Origin: Bacteroides reticulotermitis JCM 10512
GTDB taxonomy: Bacteria; Bacteroidota; Bacteroidia; Bacteroidales; Bacteroidaceae
Direction of reading: 5' to 3'
Length of the DNA stretch: 64,000 nt
Assembly: GCF_000517545.1 (NCBI RefSeq)
Contig: NZ_BAIV01000003.1
Location: 62,001-126,000, forward strand
Numbering within the stretch: position 1 is the stretch's first letter; every line of letters starts with the position of its first letter. Shown one piece after another: positions 55,472 to 64,000 of this stretch. Made by a program: the position numbers and the translations under genes. Under the pieces are notes generated by a model. It had not been told where the DNA came from, made no database searches, and saw only the letters and a list, made by a program, of their open reading frames with translations.

Positions 55472-56000
55472 TACTAGTTATAATTATATCCATGTTGATA
55501 TCGGTTGCTTCAACTGGTATCTTTTCTATTAATTGGAATGGAAAACATATTCCGGCTTTCAATGCCGGAATATGGGGTAATAGTTTATCGTAATATCCTT
55601 TGCCGCGTCCCAAGCGATGACCGTCTGTGTCAAAGGCTAAGCCTGGAACGATGGCAATATCTATTGTCGGGTAGTCTGTGAAAAGTTCTCCTGTGGGTTC
55701 ACCTATGCCAAAAGGTCCCTTGGCTAAATCTTGGGATCCCGTATATAAACGTAACTCCAATACATCGCCAACTACAACCGGAAGGATGATTTTCTTATGA
55801 TCTTTCCACTTCTCGATGAAGCCGTGTGTATCTACTTCATCACGCATGGAGTGATAAAGTAGCACGGTGTTAGCTTGCTGAAAAGCGTCCAGCTCTTCCA
55901 GACATGTTAAGATATCAACAGAAAGAGCTTTCAGCGTAGAGGCGGAGTACCGGGTTTTCTCTTGTGCTATCCACTTGCGCAGTTCTTTTTTTCTTTCCAT
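55416..56000 (-). CDS. fthC: 5-formyltetrahydrofolate cyclo-ligase
   Basis: A 194-residue enzyme that turns 5-formyl-THF into methenyl-THF with ATP. The N-terminus is a basic helix (MERKKELRKWIAQEK); the C-terminal nucleotide part has DIAIVPGLAFDTDGHRLGRGKGYYDKLL, the family signature. The first 86 bases overlap ctpA, and the last 56 overlap the PHP gene, both in different frames. The C-terminal tail past about residue 170 is poorly conserved in my judgement. Confidence 0.88.
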   Translation of the reverse strand: MERKKELRKWIAQEKTRYSASTLKALSVDILTCLEELDAFQQANTVLLYHSMRDEVDTHGFIEKWKDHKKIILPVVVGDVLELRLYTGSQDLAKGPFGIGEPTGELFTDYPTIDIAIVPGLAFDTDGHRLGRGKGYYDKLLPHIPALKAGICFPFQLIEKIPVEATDINMDIIITSNENELSHSHHSLPPCDRE

Positions 56001-57660
56001 CTTTCTTTTTCTTTGTATTATCCTCTTCAGCCGCTTGGGGAGCTTTCGGGAAAGCTTCTCCTTTCTGTAACAATTCTAGGCCTTTGCTGACAGTAGCATC
56101 AGTCTTATTGAAGAACTTGATGTAAGCTTCCAAGCCTAACATATTATAGATAATGTTTCCTTGGATATTCTTTTCCAGCAATTTATAAGACTTCTGAATG
56201 AGTATATTTCTTCTCTTTAGCCCTTTACTGTCGGCAAAGCGGATAAACTGTTCTACCAAACCTTGATGACGTAGATAGTCGAGCAAGTCCTTTTCGGTTT
56301 CGTATTGGCTTAACTTCTTCCGGTGGTTGTCTGTGTACTGGAAAGTAAACAGGATGGTTAATCCCCGGTTAATGGCAGTTGATAGGTACGAAGTGATTCC
56401 GGTTGTGTCTTGCGGCACGAATACATCCGGCATAATTCCACCTCCACCATATACAGTACGTCCCAGGCTTGTGTTATAACGCTCGCTTTCATTTTGTTTG
56501 ATGCTATCTTGTGAGAAGAACTCACCATGCTCGTAGCGGTTATACAGGTCCAACTCATAATTTCGGTCGTTTCCACTTACGTAGGGGCGTTGAATGCAAC
56601 GTCCGGACGGTGTGTAGTAACGTGCGATCGTTAAACGGATAGCAGATCCATCGCTGAAATCAATCGGTTGCTGCACGAGGCCTTTACCGAAAGAGCGACG
56701 TCCTATTACCATTCCTCGGTCATTGTCTTGGATAGCTCCCGTGAAAATTTCGCTGGCGGAGGCTGAGCCTTCGTCAATCAGTACAACTAACGGCATCTTT
56801 TGGCAGCTACCTGTGCCATTGGCAAACTCCTCAGCGCGAGGATATTTACGTCCTTGCGTATAAACGATCAGTTTTCCTTCGGGAAGGAATTCGTTAATCA
56901 TGCGAATGGCAGCTTCCATATAACCGCCTGTATTGCCTCGGAGGTCAATGATCAGTCCTTTGCAATTCTTATGGTTTAATTGAGCTAATGCGTTTAGCAA
57001 TTCCACGTGACTGGTGCGTCCGAATTTGCTGACTTTGATATAGCCTATCTCATCATTCAGCATATAGGATGCGTCGATTGTGTTTTGCGGAATGTCTCCG
57101 CGCGTAATGGCGAAATTCAATAACTCGTTTTCGCCTACGCGTTTTACTCCTAACTTCACTTGTGTGCCTTTAGGCCCTTTCAACGTGCGCATAGCCCGTT
57201 CGTTCGTGAGATCTTTTCCCACAAAGATGCTGTCGCCTACTGTTACAATCCGGTCGCCGGCCATTAAACCTACTTTTTCGGAAGGGCCGCCCTGAATAAC
57301 GGCATTCACATGGATTGTATCATTCTGTATGGTAAATTGAATACCGATACCACTGAAACTACCTTCCAATTCGGAATTCACTTCTTCCAGTTTCTGTGCG
57401 GGTATGTACGTAGAATGAGGGTCTAGTTCGGCAAGAATTTGTGGCATTGCTTTTTCTACGAGATCTGCCATATTTACGGTATCCACGTATTGATCATCGA
57501 CAATCCGAAGCAGCGCATTCAGTTTATTGGATGAACCGTTGATAATACCCAAACGGTTGCCGGCAAAATGCTTGGCGTAGAATGTGCCGATAAGAATGCC
57601 CACCACCACGCTGATAGCGATGATGACGGGTGTAAAACGTGAAGAGTTTTTGGTTCTCAT
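55915..57660 (-). CDS. S41 family carboxy-terminal processing peptidase
   Basis: A 581-residue protein with an N-terminal membrane anchor (about 12-30, VIIAISVVVGILIGTFYA). The PDZ domain (about 95-170) has GLMAGDRIVTVGD, and the protease core has LIDLRGNTGGYMEAAIRMI, then VLIDEGSASASEIFTGAIQD with the catalytic Ser and a Lys in GRRSFGKGLVQQPI. The tail is a Lys-rich run (KKKKDGKKK) and then about 20 more residues that overlap fthC by 86 bases. Either the overlap is real or an indel in the A-rich run lengthens the tail. Confidence 0.9.
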   Translation of the reverse strand: MRTKNSSRFTPVIIAISVVVGILIGTFYAKHFAGNRLGIINGSSNKLNALLRIVDDQYVDTVNMADLVEKAMPQILAELDPHSTYIPAQKLEEVNSELEGSFSGIGIQFTIQNDTIHVNAVIQGGPSEKVGLMAGDRIVTVGDSIFVGKDLTNERAMRTLKGPKGTQVKLGVKRVGENELLNFAITRGDIPQNTIDASYMLNDEIGYIKVSKFGRTSHVELLNALAQLNHKNCKGLIIDLRGNTGGYMEAAIRMINEFLPEGKLIVYTQGRKYPRAEEFANGTGSCQKMPLVVLIDEGSASASEIFTGAIQDNDRGMVIGRRSFGKGLVQQPIDFSDGSAIRLTIARYYTPSGRCIQRPYVSGNDRNYELDLYNRYEHGEFFSQDSIKQNESERYNTSLGRTVYGGGGIMPDVFVPQDTTGITSYLSTAINRGLTILFTFQYTDNHRKKLSQYETEKDLLDYLRHQGLVEQFIRFADSKGLKRRNILIQKSYKLLEKNIQGNIIYNMLGLEAYIKFFNKTDATVSKGLELLQKGEAFPKAPQAAEEDNTKKKKDGKKKRTAQVDSTRENPVLRLYAESSFC

Positions 57661-57693
57661 TTTGTCTATTCCTAATTTTAAATCAGTTGTCTA

Positions 57694-58143
57694 TTACTCT
57701 TCGGGAGAAGAATTGCTGTCAATATCTGTATAGATGACTTCTATTCCCGCTCTTTTTAATAATTCGATGCCATCTTCCAACCGGTAATGTTCAGAGTAAA
57801 CTACTCGCTTTATTCCCGCCTGTATGATTAGCTTGGCACATTCAATACACGGAGAAGCAGTGACATACATTGTTGCCCCATTGCTACTATTGTTTGAACG
57901 TGCTATTTTGGTAATGGCATTTGCCTCTGCATGTAATACGTAGGGTTTGGTCAGGTTGTTCTCATCCTCACATACATTTTCAAAGCCGGAAGGAGTTCCA
58001 TTGTACCCATCAGAGATGATCATCTTGTCTTTTACGATCAAAGCTCCGACTTTTCGGCGTTGGCAGTATGAGTTCTCTGCCCAAATGCTTGCCATACGTA
58101 TGTAACGCTTATCAAGCTCTGATTGTTTTTTATCTATGTTCAT
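57694..58143 (-). CDS. dCMP/cytidine deaminase-type protein
   Basis: A 149-residue zinc deaminase. The zinc site is VLHAEANAITKIA (His and Glu) with ASPCIECAKLIIQAGI (two Cys). The form is of dCMP deaminases (ComEB), which supply dUMP for thymidylate. It is 33 bases after ctpA begins upstream, so it may be the first gene of a ctpA-fthC run. Confidence 0.9.
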   Translation of the reverse strand: MNIDKKQSELDKRYIRMASIWAENSYCQRRKVGALIVKDKMIISDGYNGTPSGFENVCEDENNLTKPYVLHAEANAITKIARSNNSSNGATMYVTASPCIECAKLIIQAGIKRVVYSEHYRLEDGIELLKRAGIEVIYTDIDSNSSPEE

Positions 58144-58162
58144 TTTGTTGAATATTCGTTTT

Positions 58163-58666
58163 TTACTTTACCGGCTTGAAGAACATGCGGAAAGTACGTT
58201 GTGCAGACTGAGGTTTATATAAAATGTACAGGTTATTGGTATCGCCTTCGTATTTGATGGCATTGTTCAAGCCGTCCAGAAAATTCTTGGCTAGTTTGTC
58301 GCCGTTGTCGACGTTTCCTGTAACAGTAGCTCGGAAACTATTGTTTTTGCCGTTAGCATTCCATGTGCCTTGCAAGTTACTTGTGATTACTGTGCCGCTG
58401 ACTTTCCCTTGAATATTATCTCCGTCCGCGAGTCCTTCAAAAGTGAGCGTATATGTACCACTTTTACTTAATAGTTCTAAGCTTTTTTCTTGGGCTTCAG
58501 TATTTCCTTCCCAAAAGTCGTACATAGTGTGGCCTCCATCGACGGCGATGAGATTAAGCTTCCATGTCTTACCTGTAAAGATAGCCGTAGTGTCATCCGA
58601 ATCGTTGCATCCGGAAAACAGGGGGAGCAATAATAATATCCCTAGTAATCTATATAAATTCTTCAT
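58163..58666 (-). CDS. Small lipoprotein of unknown function
   Basis: A 167-residue lipoprotein with lipobox near residue 20 (LLPLFSGCNDSDD). After TGKTWKLNLIAVDGG comes a run of beta strands (YTLTFEGL, IQGKVSGTVI, NSFRATVTGNV, LYILYKP) that look like a lipocalin-like or META-type sandwich. I think of DUF4847 but cannot confirm it. It is 20 bases upstream of the dCMP deaminase gene and 12 bases after the M3 peptidase, so the three are probably co-transcribed. Confidence 0.75.
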   Translation of the reverse strand: MKNLYRLLGILLLLPLFSGCNDSDDTTAIFTGKTWKLNLIAVDGGHTMYDFWEGNTEAQEKSLELLSKSGTYTLTFEGLADGDNIQGKVSGTVITSNLQGTWNANGKNNSFRATVTGNVDNGDKLAKNFLDGLNNAIKYEGDTNNLYILYKPQSAQRTFRMFFKPVK

Positions 58667-58678
58667 ATATTTCTCTAT

Positions 58679-60775
58679 TTATTTGATTCCATTTCTAATC
58701 AATAACGCATCGATGCTGGGTTCTTGCCCGCGGAAACGTTTGTAAAGCACCATCGGATGCTCTGTTCCTCCTTTCGACAAGATGTTGTTTCGGAAAGAAC
58801 CTGCTACTTCCCGGTTGAATATCCCTTTCTGTTTGAAGAGTGAGAATGCATCCGCATCCAATACTTCCGCCCATTTATAGCTGTAATATCCGGCAGAATA
58901 CCCTCCGGCGAATATATGAGAGAATTGGGTGCTCATGCAAGCTTCTTTTACAACAGGCAGTATCTGCGCTTTTGCCCATGCTTGTTGTTCGTATGCTTTG
59001 ACGTCTCCTTCAAATGGAGTATTCCGCGTGTACCACGCCATATCGAGTAAACCAAGGCTGACTTGTCTCAGGCATGTGTAGGCTACGTTGAAGTTGGAGG
59101 CGTCTACCATGCGTTTGATAAGCTCGTCGGGAAGTATTTCTCCGGTCTCGTAGTGACGAGCAAACGTATTGAGGAAGTCTTTCTCTATGGCGAAGTTCTC
59201 CATGATCTGAGACGGTAGTTCGACAAAATCCCAATACACACTCGTTCCGCTTAAACTCTTGTATGTAGAGTTGGCAAACATACCATGCAAGGCATGTCCG
59301 AACTCATGTAAAAAGGTTTCCACTTCGCTGAAAGTTAGCAAGGCAGGTTTGTTTTCAGTCGGTTTGGTGAAATTCATTACGACAGATATGTGCGGGCGGC
59401 TGTTTTCGCCGGTCTGTAGATCGATCCATTGATCTTTGAAACTCGTCATCCAGGCTCCGGCACGCTTTCCGGCGCGGGGGTGGAAGTCGGTATACAGTAA
59501 AGATAGATACTTTCCATCCTGATCGTATACTTCGTAAGCTTCTACATCCTTGTGATAAACAGGAATGTCGGTATTCTTTTTGAAAGTGATGCCATACAGC
59601 TTTTCTGCCAATCCGAATACGCCTTTTTTAACCTGTTCCAACTCGAAGTAGGGGCGAAGCATCTCTTCATTGATGCTGAATTTCTTATCTTTGAGTTTGT
59701 TGGAATAGTAGCTCCAGTCCCAAGGCATGAGGATAAAGTCATTACCTTCTGCTTGACGAGCGAGATCTTGTACTTCCTGATATTCTTTTTGCGCAGTAGG
59801 CGTATAGGCATCCAGCAGTTGGTTGAGCAGCTTATAGACAGCATCACTGTTTTCAGCCATACGCTTTTGCAATGTGTACTCCGCATGATTGTTGTAGCCC
59901 AATAACTGAGCGATCTTCATGCGTATATTCACAATCTTCCGGACGATATCACTGTTGTTGAATTCATTATCTTGTGAACATTTGGTGTTGTACGCCAAAT
60001 ACAGTGTATGACGCAGTTCGCGATTGTCGGCATAAGTCAAAAAAGGCACGAAGCTTGGTGCTTGGAGGGTAAACATCCAACCGTCCTTCCCTTTGCTTTT
60101 CGCTGTTTCGGCTGCTGCATCTACAATCATTTCAGGTAGTCCGGCAAGGTCAGCCTTGTCAGTCAACAGTAACTGGTAATTGTTGGTTTCCTTTAGGTTG
60201 TTTTCGCTGAAAGTAAGGGTTAAGGTGCTTAACTCATTGCTCAGTTGGCGATATTGATCACGTGCTTCCCCTTGTAAGTTAGCACCGTGACGAATGAAAC
60301 TCTCATATACGTTATCGAGTAATTTGCTTTGTTCCAGATTTAGTTTGAGCGTTTTTTTCTGTTGGTATACCTCTTTGACCCGCGCAAACAACTGCTCGTT
60401 GAGTGTGATGTTGTTGCTGTGCTCATTGAGTAAAGGCATTAGCTTCTGTGCCAATGCTTGCAGCTCATCGCTTGTTTCGGCTCCCAACATGTTGCCGAAT
60501 ACGGGAGTTACTTTATCCAGCAGTTCGCCAGAGTTCTCAAGCGCTTCTATTGTATTGGAGAAGGTTGGCTTTTTCGGATTGCGGATGATGGCATCTATTG
60601 CTTCTTTTTGTTGCTTTATGCCTTCTTGAATGGCAGGTTCGTAATGCTCTGTTTTTATTCGGTCGAATGGAGCGGCTCCATGCGGAGTTTGGTACCGCTC
60701 AAAGAACGGGTTTTGGGCATTTACTATATTGTTCATAGTGCAAACGAGTATCAATGTTATTAATATTTTCTTCAT
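58679..60775 (-). CDS. M3 family zinc peptidase, dipeptidyl carboxypeptidase-like
   Basis: About 698 residues with a signal peptide (MKKILITLILVCTMNNIVNA). The zinc motif is FLHEFGHALHGM (HExxH) with a third Glu ligand further on (WDFVELPSQIMENFA). The fold is the long helical M3 type. Dcp removes C-terminal dipeptides in the periplasm. I start at the ATG at 60775. A TATTTTTG box is at 60782-60789 (minus strand). Confidence 0.92.
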   Translation of the reverse strand: MKKILITLILVCTMNNIVNAQNPFFERYQTPHGAAPFDRIKTEHYEPAIQEGIKQQKEAIDAIIRNPKKPTFSNTIEALENSGELLDKVTPVFGNMLGAETSDELQALAQKLMPLLNEHSNNITLNEQLFARVKEVYQQKKTLKLNLEQSKLLDNVYESFIRHGANLQGEARDQYRQLSNELSTLTLTFSENNLKETNNYQLLLTDKADLAGLPEMIVDAAAETAKSKGKDGWMFTLQAPSFVPFLTYADNRELRHTLYLAYNTKCSQDNEFNNSDIVRKIVNIRMKIAQLLGYNNHAEYTLQKRMAENSDAVYKLLNQLLDAYTPTAQKEYQEVQDLARQAEGNDFILMPWDWSYYSNKLKDKKFSINEEMLRPYFELEQVKKGVFGLAEKLYGITFKKNTDIPVYHKDVEAYEVYDQDGKYLSLLYTDFHPRAGKRAGAWMTSFKDQWIDLQTGENSRPHISVVMNFTKPTENKPALLTFSEVETFLHEFGHALHGMFANSTYKSLSGTSVYWDFVELPSQIMENFAIEKDFLNTFARHYETGEILPDELIKRMVDASNFNVAYTCLRQVSLGLLDMAWYTRNTPFEGDVKAYEQQAWAKAQILPVVKEACMSTQFSHIFAGGYSAGYYSYKWAEVLDADAFSLFKQKGIFNREVAGSFRNNILSKGGTEHPMVLYKRFRGQEPSIDALLIRNGIK

Positions 60776-60856
60776 AGGATACAAAAATACTAAAATTGTA
60801 AATCATTTGACAGATAATGCTTTGTTTTTTAACAATATATAAAGCGCATAGATAAG

Positions 60857-60887
60857 AAAAGCCGCTACGTATTACGCAGCGGCTTTT
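60857..60887 (-). terminator. Terminator of gap
   Basis: AAAAGCCGCT and AGCGGCTTTT form a 10-bp stem with an 11-base loop containing CGT/ACG. On the minus strand CTTATC follows the TTTT. It lies right after the gap stop codon. Confidence 0.85.
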
Positions 60888-60906
60888 ATAAGGTTCAGTC
60901 TTCTAA

Positions 60907-62495
<1,589 letters not shown>

Positions 62496-62572
62496 GCACT
62501 AGTTTAGAAGAGGGGATTCCGAAGTAATACTCAGAGTCCCTTCCACTTGCTTTATGCGAAGATCTTATCAGC

Positions 62573-63268
62573 TTATTTAAGTTGGTATTTTATTCTTTGA
62601 TACTTACGTAATGTTTCGTTTTGCAGTTGTTGTAGCAAGCTGATTTCAAGGGATAGTTTGCGAAGCTCTACATTGTTCTCCTGTAAGGTTTTCTTGTCTG
62701 CGTAGCCAATAATACCGGAAGGCATTACGCGTTGGGCTTCTTCGTGCTCTTTGAGCATATAACGTACTGTAGCAATGCGGTAGGCTCGTAAGGCAATTTG
62801 TTCGTTGTTGCGTAGTTTTTGATATTTCTTGTCATCATTCCAGAGTCGTGAATAGACGGTGCTTAAAGCAGCGCTTGCATTTTTGCGTTCTATTTCGGAC
62901 CTAGCTATTCTGCGTTGTTCATCAGCTTTTGCATAGTCTGGGTATTGTCTCATGTGCTTCTCTAATATTTCCTTTGCCTTCAAGTAAGCATTTTCTTGTG
63001 GCTTAAGCTCTTTGGGCTTCCTTTCGTAGGTTAATACTTTGAGATAGTCTTCGCTTTTGATGCTGATTGTTTTCCCCGAACGCTCGCAGAAATCTAAGTA
63101 GTCTTCCATCAATAGCCAGCTATGGGATAATTGTTTTTGTTGTAAGTCTTTGTTAATCTCCTGTAGGGAGTTATCAAGTTGTTCCAATGTTTGTGCGGAT
63201 GCTTTGAATACGGTGCTGGAACTTAGGAAGCAAATGCTTAGTAAAAAGAATAATTTGGTCGTCTTCAT
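62573..63268 (-). CDS. Secreted helical protein of unknown function
   Basis: A 231-residue protein with a signal peptide (MKTTKLFFLLSICFLSSSTVF to KASAQ). The mature part is almost all helix and coiled coil (LEQLDNSLQEINKDLQQKQ, RRIARSEIERKNASAAL, LRKLSLEISLLQQLQNETLRKYQ). Weak tetratricopeptide-like spacing is possible. I do not recognise a family. It stands alone, opposite guaA. Confidence 0.7.
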   Translation of the reverse strand: MKTTKLFFLLSICFLSSSTVFKASAQTLEQLDNSLQEINKDLQQKQLSHSWLLMEDYLDFCERSGKTISIKSEDYLKVLTYERKPKELKPQENAYLKAKEILEKHMRQYPDYAKADEQRRIARSEIERKNASAALSTVYSRLWNDDKKYQKLRNNEQIALRAYRIATVRYMLKEHEEAQRVMPSGIIGYADKKTLQENNVELRKLSLEISLLQQLQNETLRKYQRIKYQLK

Positions 63269-63354
63269 AAATGGTACAGTCGATTTGTTGGTTATTTAAT
63301 TCTACAAATATAGTTTTTTCCGAAGATTATTCAAGCAGATTGCTTTCTTTTTCT

Positions 63355-63362
63355 TATTTTTG
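63355..63362 (+). promoter_or_regulatory. Probable -7 box for guaA
   Basis: TATTTTTG matches TAnnTTTG and lies 31 bases before the ATG. A partial TTTC box is upstream. Confidence 0.55.
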
Positions 63363-63393
63363 CAAATCATTTATTTAAAATCCATACATTGAT

Positions 63394-64000
63394 ATGCAGG
63401 AAAAGATAGTAATTCTTGATTTCGGTTCGCAGACTACGCAGTTGATCGGTCGCCGTGTTCGCGAATTGGATACGTATTGTGAAATTGTTCCTTATAACAA
63501 ATTTCCCAAAGAAGACACGACTATTAAAGGAGTTATCCTCTCCGGAAGTCCGTTCTCAGTTTATGATGAGAATGCCTTTAAAATTGATTTGAGTGAGATT
63601 CGTGGTAAATATCCTATTTTAGGGATTTGCTATGGAGCACAGTTTATGTCGTATAGCAACGGAGGAAAAGTTGAACCCGCCGGAACACGTGAATATGGAC
63701 GTGCCCATTTGGCTTCTTTCTGCAAAGACAATGAACTGTTCAAAGGAGTGCGTGATAACAGTCAAGTGTGGATGAGTCACGGAGACACAATTACCGCCAT
63801 ACCCGACAACTTCAAAGTGATTGCTTCTACCGATAAGGTAGAGATTGCCGCTTACCAAGTAGAAGGAGAATCTATCTGGGGAGTACAATTCCATCCGGAG
63901 GTTTTCCATACTGAAGACGGAACGCAGATATTGAAGAACTTTGTGGTAGATGTTTGCGGATGTAAGCAAGACTGGTCACCGGCTAGTTTCATCGAGAGCA
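63394..64000 (+). CDS. guaA: GMP synthase (glutamine-hydrolysing), 5' part
   Basis: The gene runs off the right edge after 202 codons. GuaA converts XMP to GMP with glutamine. The visible part is the class-I glutamine amidotransferase domain: [21 protein letters not shown] at the start, the oxyanion and nucleophile region [12 protein letters not shown] and [13 protein letters not shown] (Cys), and the His-Glu pair in [12 protein letters not shown]. The ATP-pyrophosphatase half lies beyond the window. Confidence 0.96.
   Translation, partial: MQEKIVILDFGSQTTQLIGRRVRELDTYCEIVPYNKFPKEDTTIKGVILSGSPFSVYDENAFKIDLSEIRGKYPILGICYGAQFMSYSNGGKVEPAGTREYGRAHLASFCKDNELFKGVRDNSQVWMSHGDTITAIPDNFKVIASTDKVEIAAYQVEGESIWGVQFHPEVFHTEDGTQILKNFVVDVCGCKQDWSPASFIES

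Overview
The window looks like chromosome from a gut Bacteroides or a close Bacteroidales relative. The evidence is a fused lpxC-fabZ gene next to lpxD and lpxA, GldB-, DUF3256- and TPM/LemA-type proteins, a Bacteroidetes-style GH43/DUF4861/GH28 pectin group, a GH109 lipoprotein, and promoters of the Bacteroides type (TTTG, about 19 bases, TAnnTTTG). The species cannot be fixed from the sequence alone.

Layout. 1-8.1 kb: the end of nagB, a YciO-like protein, an AsmA-like protein, a Pif1/RecD-like helicase with TPRs, a Cof-type HAD phosphatase and a MalY/PatB-type lyase. 8.1-12.9 kb: an AT-rich accessory stretch with two kinds of short intergenic repeat, a beta-barrel protein, a broken Gfo/Idh/MocA oxidoreductase and a tandemly duplicated secreted-protein gene. 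12.9-18.5 kb: a HAD phosphatase and a plant-polysaccharide group (GH43, DUF4861, GH28) with no SusC/SusD in view. 18.9-25.7 kb: fabI, a gldB-like gene, an RsmI-like methylase, a membrane protein with a decayed Nudix-like tail, lipA and a DPP IV-like peptidase. 25.9-35.6 kb: a small membrane protein, then a leftward run purM, prfA, pyrF, HD hydrolase, lpxD, lpxC-fabZ, lpxA, pRiA4b-ORF3-like, miaA. 35.7-44.7 kb: leftward nfeD-like, flotillin, M15-like lipoprotein, phoH, purC, ubiE/menG, aroE, hydrolase, TPM protein, lemA. 44.9-51.4 kb: truA, an EamA transporter, a DUF3256 gene, a 660-base non-coding repeat region, and an amino-sugar group (NahK-like kinase, YitT protein, GH109). 51.6-64 kb: tRNA-Gly, tRNA-Tyr, ribH, a TPR protein, recF-DUF721, a PHP phosphatase, fthC, ctpA, dCMP deaminase, a lipoprotein, an M3 peptidase, gap, mscL, a hypothetical protein and the start of guaA.

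About fourteen single-base deletions interrupt otherwise well-conserved genes, including lpxD, lpxC-fabZ, ubiE, truA, lemA and the DPP IV gene. lpxD and ubiE carry two each. One oxidoreductase has an in-frame TGA. The spread over housekeeping genes points to sequencing or assembly errors more than to real decay, so I report each of these genes as one locus and give the break point.

The least explained material is non-coding. Two intergenic regions carry four near-palindromes spaced by about 22 bases (8498-8573 and 47582-47660). The second array lies inside a roughly 570-base region bounded by imperfect inverted arms. There are also several strong hairpins in leaders or gaps that do not look like ordinary terminators.
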